Positions 43,900-55,659 are shown, numbered from the stretch's first letter. The stretch is 64,000 nucleotides of DNA from Microbacterium sp. Marseille-Q6648 (GCF_943181415.1 NZ_CALPBZ010000003.1:124001-188000); one strand, 5' to 3'. Numbers and translations: made by a program. The notes: generated from the letters alone by a model not told the origin.

Positions 43900-43907
43900 G
43901 ATCTGCC

Positions 43908-43913
43908 ATCCTA
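43908..43913 (-). promoter_or_regulatory. -10 box of ABC exporter system 2
   Basis: TAGGAT on the minus strand, 8 nt before the GTG of the permease gene; predicts a leaderless mRNA. Confidence 0.5.
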
Positions 43914-43950
43914 GGCGAGCGGCGCTGATCGCCCGCTGAGGGCGGGCCGG

Positions 43951-46416
43951 TCACTTCAGATAGTCGCTGTGGACCCACCCCTGCCTGGTTCCCGCAGTCA
44001 CCTCTCGCCATGCCCCGGAGGACCCCACGATCACCACGGTGGTCCCCTTCGCCAACGTCGCCAGCGAGGTCGCCGACGTACTCGGGGAAGTGCGCAGATT
44101 CACCGAGGCGGTGGTCGTCGTCCGCACATGCGAGATGTCCGCCATGAGGATCCAACGGTCTCCCGTCGCTGTCTGCAGCAGGCGCCAGGCACCGTCCGCG
44201 GAAGCAGCTATCGCCTTGGCGATCGTTCCCGCGGGGAGCGAAACCGCACCCTCTGCGCAGAGCGCGTTCGGTGCCGTTCGAGCTGTCGTGGCTCGGCTCG
44301 TCACATAGGTCCACGTAGCCGACGTCGTCCCGACGGCGGGCGTGCAGGCGGTATCGGCGGCGGTCGCTCGGCGCAGGTCGGCGACCGGCACCCATACGTC
44401 ACCGGTGTCGGTCCGCAGTAGGCGCCAGGCGAGGTCGTCCGACGCCCCGATCGCCGTCGCGAGCGTCCCGGCAGGCAAGGCTGTCTCCCCGGCCGCGCAA
44501 TCGTGGCTCGGCACCGAGCGTCCGGTTGTCGCGACGGTCGCCACGAAGGTCCAGGACGCCGATCGGGTCGACGTCGGCACGGCGCACGCGATGTCCTGGG
44601 CCGTGGCCTGGCGAAGATCGGCGAGAGCGAGCCAGCGCGCGGTCCCCGCGATCGTCAGCTTGCGCCACTCCCCGTCCGCAGAGGTCGCCACGGCGACGCC
44701 CACGGCGCCGGCCGGAACGGTCGTCGCCCCGAGCGAGCACGCGGAGTCGGGTGCGGATCGGGCTACGGCCTCCTGCTGAGTCACATAGGTCCAAGAGGCG
44801 GGCGCCGTTCCGATCGGTGCGGCGCACGCCGCCTCGTCGGCAGTGGCGCGACGCAGGTCGGCTACCAGCGCCCACCTGCGACCCTCGGTGGTCTCCAGCA
44901 GGCGCCAGAGCCCATCGGCCGACGTCGCCACCGCCTTGGCGGTCGTTCCGGTCGAGAGGGACACGGCACCTTCTGCGCAACCACCGGCCGGCGCGGTGCG
45001 TCCGGTCGTTCCAACCGCCACGGTGTACGTCCAGGACGCAGGGCCGGTGCCCGTCGGCGTGATGCAGGCGAGCTCTCCCGAGGTCGATGCGCGAAGGTCT
45101 GCCAGCGGAACCCAGACGTCGCCGTCGACGGTCCGCAGCTGTCGCCATTGACCGTCCTTCGACGTCGCGACCGCCTTGGCCACAGCACCTGCGGGAAGCT
45201 CCACCGTGGCCGCGCAGGCGGTGGTCGGGGCCGCCCGCCCCTGGGTGGCGGTGGTCACCGTATAGGTCCACGACGCGGATCCGATACCCGCAGGATGAGC
45301 GCACGGCGACTCCTGGGAGGTGGCCTGCCGGAGCGCATCCCGCGGCACCCAGAGATCGCCCTCCGTCGTCCGCACTTTACGCCACTGGTCATCCGCGGTC
45401 GTGGCGAGGGCCTTCACGATCGCCCCGGTCTCGATCGCTGCGGCGCCGGTCGTGCACGAGCTGTTGGGTGCTGTGCGCGCGGTCGTGGCAGAGACGGTGA
45501 CATACGTCCAGCTCGCCGAACCGGTTCCCGCCGGGACGGCACATGGCGAGCTCGACTGCGTCGAGCCGAACCAGTCGGTGAAGTAGTTGAAGAAGTTCCT
45601 GTTCCCATACGCGGAGCAGCCGTCGCCCTCGCCGTAGCCCGCTCGGATGGCCGCCGCGTTGGGCTGATAGGGCGTGTAGTAGTAGAGGTTGGAGGTCGCC
45701 TGGTTCTGCACGTAGACCGGCGAGGTCCCGCAGCCGTGGTTGGGGTTGAAGAGGATGTTCCAGGTCTTGCCCGGCGCGTACCAGGTGAAGAACTGACTCG
45801 TCCCGGGCGGGTTGGCGTAGCGCTTCATCTGCCACGCCGCACCGTAGACCTGATTGAAGAAGCCGTAGTAGCGCGTGTCGCACGCCGCGGTGTCGGGGCA
45901 GCCCTGACCCATCGCGATCGTGTAGCGCCAGTCGCTCGGCCACGTGTGGGTGACCAGGCCCTGCTCCTTCTGCAGAGTGACCAGAATGACCTGCGGGTTG
46001 ATGCCGCAGGCCTGCGCAACCTTGAAGATGATGCGGGCGGCGCGTTCGCGGGTGCCCCCGCTGTACGCGCCGCACATCGCATCGGCAGTGGTCGTGCGCG
46101 ACGTGTCGTACCAGTCCTTGAGGCACGTGTAGCCGGCCTGGCAGGAGGGCACTCGCTTCTCGAGGAAGGCCTGAATCTGCGCCTCCGACATCGTGCTCTT
46201 GTTGAAGAAGACCGCATCGCTGACGATGTTGCCCGGATTGAACTTCGACAGATCGGCAGCTTTCACGATGTCCGTCGGCGCCGCGGGCCCGGCCGCGACG
46301 GCGGCAGGAGCCTCCGTCGCGATGGGCTCGGCAGCGGACGCAGACCCTGCTCCGACAAGGGAGATGACCACCGTCAGGGCGGCCGTCATCGCCGCGATCT
46401 TCGTCCGGACGGTCAC
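43951..46416 (-). CDS. Secreted lysozyme-like protein with six C-x28-C repeats and a C-terminal SH3b domain
   Basis: 821 aa, GTG start. Sec signal with cleavage probably after SASA (residue 28). Residues about 50-290 are a Cys-rich domain of a type common in secreted actinobacterial proteins: [20 protein letters not shown], then [20 protein letters not shown], where Glu151 stands as in lysozyme-like transglycosylases, and a Tyr/Asn-rich end ([12 protein letters not shown]). Residues 292-764 are six repeats of about 80, each with Cys at 1 and 30 and a SWTY motif. The end (765-821) is a bacterial SH3 domain, [17 protein letters not shown]. Wall-binding hydrolase is an inference. It lies between exporter system 2 and rmlA, divergent from the latter. 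Confidence 0.82.
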   Translation of the reverse strand: MTVRTKIAAMTAALTVVISLVGAGSASAAEPIATEAPAAVAAGPAAPTDIVKAADLSKFNPGNIVSDAVFFNKSTMSEAQIQAFLEKRVPSCQAGYTCLKDWYDTSRTTTADAMCGAYSGGTRERAARIIFKVAQACGINPQVILVTLQKEQGLVTHTWPSDWRYTIAMGQGCPDTAACDTRYYGFFNQVYGAAWQMKRYANPPGTSQFFTWYAPGKTWNILFNPNHGCGTSPVYVQNQATSNLYYYTPYQPNAAAIRAGYGEGDGCSAYGNRNFFNYFTDWFGSTQSSSPCAVPAGTGSASWTYVTVSATTARTAPNSSCTTGAAAIETGAIVKALATTADDQWRKVRTTEGDLWVPRDALRQATSQESPCAHPAGIGSASWTYTVTTATQGRAAPTTACAATVELPAGAVAKAVATSKDGQWRQLRTVDGDVWVPLADLRASTSGELACITPTGTGPASWTYTVAVGTTGRTAPAGGCAEGAVSLSTGTTAKAVATSADGLWRLLETTEGRRWALVADLRRATADEAACAAPIGTAPASWTYVTQQEAVARSAPDSACSLGATTVPAGAVGVAVATSADGEWRKLTIAGTARWLALADLRQATAQDIACAVPTSTRSASWTFVATVATTGRSVPSHDCAAGETALPAGTLATAIGASDDLAWRLLRTDTGDVWVPVADLRRATAADTACTPAVGTTSATWTYVTSRATTARTAPNALCAEGAVSLPAGTIAKAIAASADGAWRLLQTATGDRWILMADISHVRTTTTASVNLRTSPSTSATSLATLAKGTTVVIVGSSGAWREVTAGTRQGWVHSDYLK
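44125..45543 (-). repeat. Six tandem 240-bp coding repeats
   Basis: Codes for residues 292-764 of the secreted protein. Units start at residues 292, 372, 451, 531, 611 and 691 and are 80, 79, 80, 80, 80 and 74 residues long. All keep C-x28-C, a SWTY-like motif at positions 11-14 and a WR or W-x-L motif near position 54. Divergence between units is substantial, so this is old duplication, not recent. Confidence 0.9.
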
Positions 46417-46445
46417 GACATCGCTCGCTCAAGGATCTGCTTCAC

Positions 46446-46468
46446 GTGACCAGTGTGACGGATGTGAC
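46446..46468. promoter_or_regulatory. Three GTGAC motifs at 9-bp spacing upstream of rmlA
   Basis: GTGAC occurs at 46446-46450, 46455-46459 and 46464-46468, each followed by four other bases, and ACCAGT/ACTGGT frame the last two. A -10-like TACAAC follows at 46476-46481 on the plus strand. It lies between the divergent secreted protein and rmlA; a regulator site is possible but unproven. Confidence 0.4.
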
Positions 46469-46561
46469 TGGTGCGATACAACAATCGTTCGAATTCCGGC
46501 GCTGAGACACGCGGAGATCGGCGAACTCCCGGGGAGGACCGGCGAGTGCGAGGATGACGGG

Positions 46562-48429
<1,868 letters not shown>

Positions 48430-48433
48430 TCCG

Positions 48434-49857
48434 GTGTCGATCGAGTTCGGTAAACCCCTCACCCCCACCCCCACCCCCATCCCCGGGCTGGTGGTCTGGG
48501 ACCTGCCCGTCCACGGCGATACCCGCGGCTGGTTCAAAGAGAACTGGCAACGGCAGAAGATGCTGCCCCTGGGGCTGCCGGATTTCGGGCCGGTGCAGAA
48601 CAACATCTCCTTCAACGACCAGGTCGGCACCACCCGCGGCATCCACGCCGAACCCTGGGACAAATACGTCTCCGTCGCCACCGGCCGCATCTTCGGCGCC
48701 TGGGTCGACCTACGCCAAGGCCCCACCTTCGGCGCCGTCTACACCACCGAACTCGACCCCTCCCGTGCGATCTTCGTCCCCCGCGGCGTCGGCAACGCCT
48801 ACCAGACCCTCCACCCCGACACCGCCTACACCTACCTCGTCAACGACCACTGGACCCCCACCGCCCCCTACCTTCCTCAACCTCGCCGACGAAACCGCCG
48901 ACATCCCCTGGCCCATCCTCCACCAGGCCGAGATCTCCGACAAAGACCGCACCCACCCACGCCTGGCCGACGTCACCCCCTGCCACCGCGCAAAACCCCC
49001 ATCACCGGCGCGAACGGGCAACTCCGGCCGCGCACCTCCGCGCCGAATACGGCGAGCACCCTGGATCGAATACACCACCGTCACACCCTCGACCTCACCC
49101 ACCCCGACCTGCCAACCGCGCGGCACTGGCGCGACTACGACACCATCATCAACGCCGCCGCCTACACCGCCGTCGACACCGCCGAAACCCCACCGGCCGC
49201 CGCGACCTGGGCCGCCAACGCCACCGCCGTCGCCGCGCTGGCCCGCATCGCCACCGAGAACAACATCACCCTCGTCCACATCTCCAGCGACTACGTCTAC
49301 GACGGCACCAAACCCACCCCCTACACCGAAACCGACCCCAGCCCCCTCAACGTCTACGGACACACCAAAGCCGCCGGCGACGCCATCACCGCCACCGTCC
49401 CCCGCCACTACATCATCCGCACCAGCTGGGTCATCGGCGACGGCCACAACTTCGTCCGCACCATGACCACCCTCGCCGCCCGCGGCATCAACCCCACCGT
49501 CGTCGACGACCAAACCGGACGCCCCACCTTCACCACCGACCTCGCCACCGGCATCCACCACCTCACCCGCACCCACGCACCCCACGGCACCTACAACCTC
49601 ACCAACACCGGCCCACCCACCACCTGGGCAGACCTCGCCCGCACCATCTACCACCTCACCGGACACGACCCCCACCGCATCACCCCCACCACCACACACG
49701 ACTACTACGCCAACACCCCCACCCCGTCGCCCCACGACCCACCAACAGCGTCCTCGACCTCACCAAGATCCGCGCCACCGGATACACCCCCACCGACCAC
49801 ACCGAGGCACTCCAGACGTACCTGAGCCTGCGCGGTGGCGGGAGCCCGAGAACCTGA
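48434..49857 (+). pseudogene. rmlCD: RmlC-RmlD fusion (dTDP-4-dehydrorhamnose epimerase / reductase) with several frameshifts
   Basis: Normally a bifunctional protein of about 470 aa: N-terminal 3,5-epimerase (GTTRGIHAEPWDKYVSVATG, with the catalytic His) and C-terminal reductase (ITGANGQL, INAAAYTAVDTAE, HISSDYVYDGTKPTPY, YGHTKAAGD, RTSWVIGDGHNFVRTM). GTG start 4 bp after rmlB. Reading is in phase to about 48871, shifts near 48872, 48981, 49025, 49035, 49060 and 49080, is in phase through most of the reductase, and shifts again near 49711-49726; the true end is TGA at 49855 after YLSLRGGGSPRT. By chance a misreading frame stays open to 49825. All breaks lie in or beside C runs, so sequencing error is as likely as decay. 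Confidence 0.85.
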
Positions 49858-49915
49858 CCCTCAGCGGTCGGCGTGCAGCTGCCAGACCCTCAGAGGTCGG
49901 CGTGCAGCTGCCAGA
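49858..49915. repeat. 29-bp tandem duplication at the end of the rml genes
   Basis: Unit 49858-49886 is repeated at 49887-49915 with one difference (C to A). The second copy is the 3' end of the minus-strand glycosyltransferase (codons for VWQLHADL and stop at 49890); the first copy lies past that stop, directly against the rmlCD stop. Confidence 0.95.
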
Positions 49916-51008
49916 CGCGCTCCGCGGCACCGTGCCACGAGAACACGCGGCCCCGGTCTCCGGCCATCACCCCGAGCCGCTCCGCAGCCGATGTCGTGGC
50001 GAGGGCCCGCGCCAGGGCGTTGCCGAGCCCTTCGATCAGGGATGCCGCATCCGTCGCCGCGATGAGATCGCCGCCGTCGACGATCACCTCGCGGTGGGTC
50101 GGGGTGTCGTGGGCGATGACGGGGACGCCCAGCGCGAGAGCCTCGACTGCCCGCCACGGGAAGGCGGTCCGCGCGGAGGGCGCGAGGTAGGCCAGCGCCG
50201 CGCCGAACACGGCAGCCCGGTCCGCGCACTCGAGAGCGCCCCGGACATGGACGCGCCGCTCGGGGACGCCGACGGACTCGGCGAGTTCGGCCACGGCCGG
50301 CTCGCGTCCCTCATCGACGTCCAGCACCACGACAGGCAGGTCGAGTCCCGATGCCGCGACGGCGGCCAGTCCCGCGTCGACCGCGTCGGAGGGCGCCGCG
50401 CCGCTGAGCAGGACGAAGCCCTCGGGCACACCCAGGTGTCGACGGCGGCCGACTTCGTCGGACGGGACGGCGAAGTCCAGCGGCGCCGCGCCCGAGATCA
50501 CCCGGGTACGGTCGCCGACCTTCGCGCGCTCGGCCAGACGCTCGCCCAGCTCATGGGTGGGTACCACGATCGCATCGGCGTGCTTGGCCGCGCGCTTGAG
50601 CATGGCGCGCTGCCACGCCGCCTGCCCGCGGGGCAGTTCGTCGGGGGCCTCCCAGGCGCGCAGGTCCCAGACCGTCACCACCGTCTGGTCGTGGTCGTGC
50701 AGACGGTCGTGCTTGACGAGGGGCGCCATGAGCGTCGGAGAGTGGATCATGCCACCGCCGATCCCCGTCGCGACGCCGAGCTGCAGCGCGGCCGCCAGCT
50801 CGCGGCGTGCCAGCGCGGTGCGCCGCACGCTCGAGAGTCCGGGCACGCGGCGAAGATCGTCGGCCCCCGCGGGCACGATGCCCTCGACGTCGCACCCGTC
50901 GGGCGCGCCGGCGACGAGGGCGCGAGCGAGGTCGCGCGAGGCCTCGGCGAGTATCGGATCCGTGGGCGCGGCGACCTGGTCGAGCAGCACCCGCAGGGTG
51001 GCCGTCAT
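49890..51008 (-). CDS. Glycosyltransferase family 1/4
   Basis: 372-aa GT-B type enzyme. N-domain LRVLLDQVAAPTDPI, MIHSPTLMAPLV, VVTVWDLRAWE; C-domain GFVLLSGAAPSD, then APSARTAFPWRAVEALALGVPVIAHD with the usual nucleotide-sugar-binding Glu. Close in form to actinobacterial mannosyl/rhamnosyl transferases, but the donor is not known. Overlaps the LCP stop by 4 bp; last gene of purE-LCP-GT. Confidence 0.87.
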   Translation of the reverse strand: MTATLRVLLDQVAAPTDPILAEASRDLARALVAGAPDGCDVEGIVPAGADDLRRVPGLSSVRRTALARRELAAALQLGVATGIGGGMIHSPTLMAPLVKHDRLHDHDQTVVTVWDLRAWEAPDELPRGQAAWQRAMLKRAAKHADAIVVPTHELGERLAERAKVGDRTRVISGAAPLDFAVPSDEVGRRRHLGVPEGFVLLSGAAPSDAVDAGLAAVAASGLDLPVVVLDVDEGREPAVAELAESVGVPERRVHVRGALECADRAAVFGAALAYLAPSARTAFPWRAVEALALGVPVIAHDTPTHREVIVDGGDLIAATDAASLIEGLGNALARALATTSAAERLGVMAGDRGRVFSWHGAAERVWQLHADL

Positions 51009-52456
51009 GGCGCCGGCGTGGCGGTCGGCGTCGGCGGGTGCAGTGCCTGCTGCACGAGCTCGTGGACGTAGGCGTAGTCCGGCGCGGACTCCTCCACCCC
51101 GTTGGCGGGCGTGAGTTCGATCGTCGTCAGGGGCTCCTCCCGCGCGTCGACGGCGAGGTCCGCGAGGAAGGGGATGAGCGACTGGGGCAGATCGGTCTCG
51201 ACGAGATCGGTGCCCGCGGCGGCGATGTCCTGGAAGCGGGTCAGGACGGTCTGCGGCGTGAACTGCTCGAGGATCGCCTGCTGAAGCACCCGCTGGCGCT
51301 TCATGCGGTCGTAGTCGCTGGTCGTGTAGCGCGACCGCGCATACCACTGGGCCGTGTCGCCGTCCATCCGCTGCGGTCCGGCTTCGATCCAGCCGGTGGC
51401 CCACTCCTCGGCGGGCTGGCCGTCGTATGCGGGACCGCCTCCCTCGGGCAGGCGCTCCTCGACCGTGATCTGGACTCCCCCCAGCGCGTCGATGAGCGCG
51501 GCGAATCCGTGCATGTCGATGAAGACGTAGTACGGGATCTCGATCCCCAGGATGCCTTCGGCGGCGTCCTTGGTCGCCTCTACGCCGGGCGAGGAGCCCG
51601 TCGAGGCGGCATCCGGATAGAGGGCGTCGCCGTCGCGGCACACCTCGACCTCGGTGCGGAGCTGGTTGATGCCGCTGCCCCAGCCGCACGTCGCGTTCGC
51701 GAAACCCTCGTGCACGTCGGGGTACAGGTCTTTCATGGGGCCGTCCGCGAACGGGAAGTTCGGCATGTCGCGGGGGATGCCGGTGATGGTGGTCGCCCCC
51801 GTGTCGGCGTTGACCGAGACCACCGAGATGCTGTCGAACCGCATCGAATCGCGGCCCTCCCCGCTGTCGGCACCCAGCAGCAGGATGTTGTAGTAGCCGT
51901 CCGAGGGCGGGACGGCAGGACCGCTCTCTCCGAAGATCGCGCCCAGGGTGTCGCGGGTCGTTCCCGCGACGGTCGCGCCATAGGCGGCGGTGCCGCCCGA
52001 GACCACGGTGAGCGCGACGGCGAGCAGGGCGATGCCGAAGCGCGCGAGGCGTCCGGTGCGCACCAGCCGCACGAGGCGCAGCGTGTCGACAGTGAGCACG
52101 ACCCACAGCACGCCGTAGGCCACGAGGGCCAGCTGCGCTGCGGTGAGGAAGAACCAGTTGGTCGCGACGGCGAGCACGACCGGTCGCCACAGCGCGAGCG
52201 CGAGCAGCCCGATCGCGCCGAAGAGCCACAGGCTGAGCGTCGCTCCGAGACCGAGGCGCCCGAGACGCCGGTTGCCGGCGAGGGCCTGCGCCGACCCGGG
52301 GACGAGGAAGTTCAGCACGACCAGCCACCAGCCCCGGCGGGTCATCAGCGCGCGCGAGGTCGCGTCCGGGTAGCGCAGCGGGCGCTCCTGGACGACGGAG
52401 CGCGGGACGGCCCGGGGAGCCGCCGTGCGGTGGCGCGGTGGGGCGGCCACACTCAC
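51005..52456 (-). CDS. LCP family (LytR-CpsA-Psr) glycopolymer ligase
   Basis: 483 aa, GTG start. N-terminal cytosolic part and about four helices (to residue about 175), then the extracytoplasmic LCP domain: [21 protein letters not shown] (catalytic Arg/Asp region), [21 protein letters not shown], and [23 protein letters not shown] enzymes move lipid-linked glycopolymers onto peptidoglycan, the expected last step for the glycan made in this locus. It overlaps purE upstream (GTGA). Confidence 0.93.
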   Translation of the reverse strand: MSVAAPPRHRTAAPRAVPRSVVQERPLRYPDATSRALMTRRGWWLVVLNFLVPGSAQALAGNRRLGRLGLGATLSLWLFGAIGLLALALWRPVVLAVATNWFFLTAAQLALVAYGVLWVVLTVDTLRLVRLVRTGRLARFGIALLAVALTVVSGGTAAYGATVAGTTRDTLGAIFGESGPAVPPSDGYYNILLLGADSGEGRDSMRFDSISVVSVNADTGATTITGIPRDMPNFPFADGPMKDLYPDVHEGFANATCGWGSGINQLRTEVEVCRDGDALYPDAASTGSSPGVEATKDAAEGILGIEIPYYVFIDMHGFAALIDALGGVQITVEERLPEGGGPAYDGQPAEEWATGWIEAGPQRMDGDTAQWYARSRYTTSDYDRMKRQRVLQQAILEQFTPQTVLTRFQDIAAAGTDLVETDLPQSLIPFLADLAVDAREEPLTTIELTPANGVEESAPDYAYVHELVQQALHPPTPTATPAP

Positions 52457-52968
52457 AGGGACTCCTTGAGACGCCGGTTCTTCTCATCGACCTGCGCCTC
52501 GAGGGCGCGCGCGTAGTCCTCGATCCGGTCACCCAGGTCGGTGTCGGAGGTGCCGAGGATGCGAGCGGCGAGCAGGCCCGCGTTCTTCGCGCCGTTGATC
52601 GACACCGTCGCGACGGGGATGCCGGCGGGCATCTGCACGATGCTCAGGAGCGAGTCCAGCCCGTCGAGGGTCGCCAGCTGCACCGGAACGCCGACGACCG
52701 GCAGCGCCGTGAGCGAGGCGAGCATGCCGGGCAGGTGGGCGGCGCCCCCGGCACCGGCGATGATCACCCGGATGCCGCGCCCGCGCGCCTCGCGCCCATA
52801 GCGCAGCAGCTTGTCGGGCGTGCGGTGGGCCGAGACGACCTCGACCTCGTGCGGGACGCCGAGGTCGCTGAGGATCTGCGAGGCGTCGCTCATCACGCGC
52901 CAGTCCGAGTCGGAGCCCATGACGACGCCGACCAGGGGCGCCTCGGAAGAATGCAGCGGCGTGGTCAC
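52453..52968 (-). CDS. purE: N5-carboxyaminoimidazole ribonucleotide mutase
   Basis: 171-aa class I PurE of de novo purine synthesis, converting N5-CAIR to [33 protein letters not shown] and [14 protein letters not shown] are the active-site loops. GTG start with -10 TAGCCT (52980-52975) 6 nt upstream, so leaderless. Its partner purK lies 930 bp away on the same strand but behind a nitroreductase gene of opposite direction. Confidence 0.97.
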   Translation of the reverse strand: MTTPLHSSEAPLVGVVMGSDSDWRVMSDASQILSDLGVPHEVEVVSAHRTPDKLLRYGREARGRGIRVIIAGAGGAAHLPGMLASLTALPVVGVPVQLATLDGLDSLLSIVQMPAGIPVATVSINGAKNAGLLAARILGTSDTDLGDRIEDYARALEAQVDEKNRRLKESL

Positions 52969-52974
52969 CCGACA

Positions 52975-52980
52975 AGGCTA
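52975..52980 (-). promoter_or_regulatory. -10 box of purE-LCP-GT operon
   Basis: TAGCCT on the minus strand, 6 nt before the purE GTG; predicts a leaderless mRNA covering purE, the LCP gene and the glycosyltransferase. Confidence 0.6.
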
Positions 52981-53046
52981 GGGCGCGACGCTGGACAAAC
53001 CCCGCAACGGCGCGGTCGTTCCGGCCCCGCCGGTGTTGGGGCTTCC

Positions 53047-53052
53047 TAGGCT
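53047..53052 (+). promoter_or_regulatory. -10 box of the nitroreductase gene
   Basis: TAGGCT 7 nt before ATG 53060; either leaderless, or GGAGAG just before the ATG acts as a ribosome site. Confidence 0.5.
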
Positions 53053-53059
53053 GGAGAGC

Positions 53060-53896
53060 ATGACCGCCCCCACCGACCTGGACGTCAACGCCGCACTGCG
53101 CGAACGCTACGGTGCGGCCGCGCCGCAGCTGAGCGATCCCGCGCTGCTCGGAAGCGAGATGCTCGCGACCATGCTGCGGCACCGGTCCGTGCGACGATTC
53201 ACGGGACAACCCGTCGAGCCTGAGACGATCACCGCTCTGATCGCGGCGGCGCAGTCGGCGGCGACCAGCTCGAACAACCAGGTGTGGAGTGTCGTCGAGG
53301 TCCGCGACGACGCCGCTCGGCAGCGACTGGTGGCACAGGCGGGCGCGAGCGCCTTCGTCGCCGAAGCGCCCGTCGTGCTGCTGTTCGTGGCGGACTGGGC
53401 GCGCGCGTCGGCGATCGCCGGCGGACGGGGCGAAGCCGACGAGGCCGCCGAGTACCTGGAGTCGACTCTGGTCGGTTTCGTCGATGCGGCGCTGGCTGCG
53501 CAGAACGCGGTGGTCGCCGCCGAGAGCCTGGGCCTGGGCACCTGCTACCTGGGGTCCCTGCGCAACGATCCGGCCGCCGCGGCGACGCTGGCGGGGCTCC
53601 CGGCGCGCGCCGTCGTCGCCTTCGGCGTCGCGCTCGGCTGGCCGCATCCCGACGAGACGGCCGGGGTCAAACCGCGCCTCGCACCGGAGGTGGTGCACTC
53701 CCTCGAGACGTACCGCCCGGTGTCACCGCGAGACATCGAGGCGTACGAGAGCACCCTCGCGGCGTACAACGCGGCGCAGGGGCGACCCTCCGGATGGATC
53801 CGCCAGATCGTCGCTCGGGTGCGCGACATCCGCGGGCTCCACGGACGCGAGCGGATGCGCGAATGGCTGACGGATCGGGGCCTGCCCTCGCGCTGA
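53060..53896 (+). CDS. NADPH-dependent flavin reductase, nitroreductase family (NfsA/FRP type)
   Basis: 278 aa. HRSVRRFTGQPVEPETI is the family N-terminus, AAQSAATSSNNQVWSVV the FMN loop, then AEAPVVLLFVAD, ESLGLGTCYLGSLRNDP and FGVALGWPHPDE with PRLAPEVVHSLETY. Group marks fit NfsA/FRP oxidoreductases, acting on quinones, nitro compounds or free flavin. Converges with purK 5 bp away. Confidence 0.9.
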   Translation: MTAPTDLDVNAALRERYGAAAPQLSDPALLGSEMLATMLRHRSVRRFTGQPVEPETITALIAAAQSAATSSNNQVWSVVEVRDDAARQRLVAQAGASAFVAEAPVVLLFVADWARASAIAGGRGEADEAAEYLESTLVGFVDAALAAQNAVVAAESLGLGTCYLGSLRNDPAAAATLAGLPARAVVAFGVALGWPHPDETAGVKPRLAPEVVHSLETYRPVSPRDIEAYESTLAAYNAAQGRPSGWIRQIVARVRDIRGLHGRERMREWLTDRGLPSR

Positions 53897-53901
53897 CCCG
53901 G

Positions 53902-55038
53902 TCAGTCGGTGAAGAACGCCGCCGCCGCGCGCGCCTGATAGGCGACCTCGTCCAGGTCGGATCCCGCGGCGTTGACATGTCCCACCTTGCGGCCCGGCCG
54001 CGGGGCCTTTCCGTAGGTGTGCACTTTGGCGGCGGGGTGCTCGGCCATGGCCGCGGCGAAGCGCTCGTCCAGACCGCCGCTCTCGGGCCCCCCGAGGATG
54101 TTCACCATCACCGACCACGCCTCCCGCGGCTGCGGGTCTCCGAGCGGAAGGTCGAGCACGGCGCGCAGGTGCTGCTCGAACTGGCTCGTGACCGCGCCGT
54201 CCTGAGACCAGTGCCCGCTGTTGTGGGGGCGCATCGCGAGCTCGTTGACCAGGATGCGCTCGTCGGTGGTCTCGAACAGCTCCACCGCCAGCATCCCGGT
54301 CACCCCGAGTCCTTCGGCGATCGCGGTACCGACTCCCGCCGCCACCTCGGCCAGCCGCTCCGGCGCGTGCGGGGCGGGAGCGACGACCTCGGCGCACACG
54401 CCGTCGCGCTGCACGGTCTCGACCACCGGGTACACCGTCATCTCGCCGGACGGCCGGCGCGCGACCTGCTGTGCGAGCTCCCGCGTGAAGTCGACGAGCT
54501 CCTCCACCAGCAGGTCGCCGCCGCGGGCATCCTCGGCGAGCGCCGCGAACCAGTCGTCGGCCTCGGTCGCGGCCGACACGACGCGCACGCCCTTGCCGTC
54601 GTAGCCGCCGCGCGGGGTCTTGACCACGGCACGACCGCCGTGTGCGTCGAGGAAGGCCTGCAGGCCCTCGGCGTCCGACACCGCGGCCCAGTCCGGCTGC
54701 GGCATCCCGAGCTCGGACAGCCGCGCACGCATGTGCAGCTTGTCCTGCGCATAGAGCAGCGCGTCCGGACCGGGGTGCACCGCGATCCCCGCGTCGACCA
54801 TCGCGCGCAGGACGTCCTGGGGCACGTGTTCATGGTCGAACGTGACGACGTCGACGTCGCGCGCGAACGCCAGGACGGTCTCGGTGTCGCGGTAGTCCCC
54901 CACCGCCGTGGCCGCCAGCGCGGCCGCCATCCCCTCGTCCTCGGCGAGCACCCGCAGCTCCACACCGAGTTCGACCGCGGGTGCGATCATCATGCGGGCC
55001 AGCTGCCCGCCCCCGACGACTCCGACTCGCAGCGCCAT
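53902..55038 (-). CDS. purK: N5-carboxyaminoimidazole ribonucleotide synthase
   Basis: 378-aa ATP-grasp enzyme making N5-CAIR for PurE. VGVVGGGQLARMMIAPAVEL at the start; ATP-grasp loop VVKTPRGGYDGKGV; MLAVELFETTDERILVNELAMRPHNSGHW the metal and substrate region. ATG 55038 has GAAGGAG 5 nt upstream, preferred over an in-frame start at 55071. Confidence 0.96.
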   Translation of the reverse strand: MALRVGVVGGGQLARMMIAPAVELGVELRVLAEDEGMAAALAATAVGDYRDTETVLAFARDVDVVTFDHEHVPQDVLRAMVDAGIAVHPGPDALLYAQDKLHMRARLSELGMPQPDWAAVSDAEGLQAFLDAHGGRAVVKTPRGGYDGKGVRVVSAATEADDWFAALAEDARGGDLLVEELVDFTRELAQQVARRPSGEMTVYPVVETVQRDGVCAEVVAPAPHAPERLAEVAAGVGTAIAEGLGVTGMLAVELFETTDERILVNELAMRPHNSGHWSQDGAVTSQFEQHLRAVLDLPLGDPQPREAWSVMVNILGGPESGGLDERFAAAMAEHPAAKVHTYGKAPRPGRKVGHVNAAGSDLDEVAYQARAAAAFFTD

Positions 55039-55104
55039 GCCGCTCCTTCCGACTCCCCCATCTTCGCGCACCTCGGGTCCGCGTAGGGGACGAGGGCAGC
55101 CCGC

Positions 55105-55659
55105 TCAGACCGAGCGCACGCCGGGGGGCAGCGGCTGGGCGTCGCGGTGGGCGAGGATCTGACTGACCTCGATCTGGTCGACGAGCACCTCGTGCACGAG
55201 CGATGCGCTCGGAACGTCCACGAGCCGCAGCGGAGCGTCGACGCCGTCCGACAGCACCAGTGTTCCCGCGCCCCAGAGCCGCTGCACCGGGCCGCGTCGC
55301 ACCTGGATCGCATACCCGCGAACGTGGCCGAGCTCGCGGCGGCGGACCGCGAGCAGACCCGCCCGCTCGATCACGCGGCGGGTCGTGATGGTGTAGACGT
55401 GCGACGCCCACGACGCATAGGGCAGCACCACGAGCAGCAGCACGACCGCGGCGGCCGCGGTGAACAGCATCCAGTCCTCGAAGGGCGCCGGGAGGTTGCC
55501 GGAGAAGTAGCCCACCGCTCCCGCCACGCCTATGAGGACGAGCGCCGACCAGACGAGGCGACGCGCGTGGGGCCGGAACCGGGCGACCCTCAACTCAGGC
55601 GTGGCGGCGCCCGGGGCCGGCATCAGCGGCCGGCCACCGTACGGTGTCGGCTGGGTCAT
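55105..55659 (-). CDS. PH domain-containing membrane protein
   Basis: 184 aa. A short Pro-rich N-terminus, two membrane helices (about residues 35-80), then a bacterial PH (bPH2) domain: YTITTRRVIERAGLLAVRRRELGHVRGYAI and TLVLSDGVDAPLRLVDVPSA. Starts at ATG 55659 with GGAGGC directly before. Function unknown; often beside birA and purK in related genomes (recollection). Confidence 0.87.
   Translation of the reverse strand: MTQPTPYGGRPLMPAPGAATPELRVARFRPHARRLVWSALVLIGVAGAVGYFSGNLPAPFEDWMLFTAAAAVVLLLVVLPYASWASHVYTITTRRVIERAGLLAVRRRELGHVRGYAIQVRRGPVQRLWGAGTLVLSDGVDAPLRLVDVPSASLVHEVLVDQIEVSQILAHRDAQPLPPGVRSV

Noticed and set aside
44125-45543. Tandem repeats as a CRISPR or satellite array
   Set aside because: Units of about 240 bp are in frame and encode Cys-containing protein modules.
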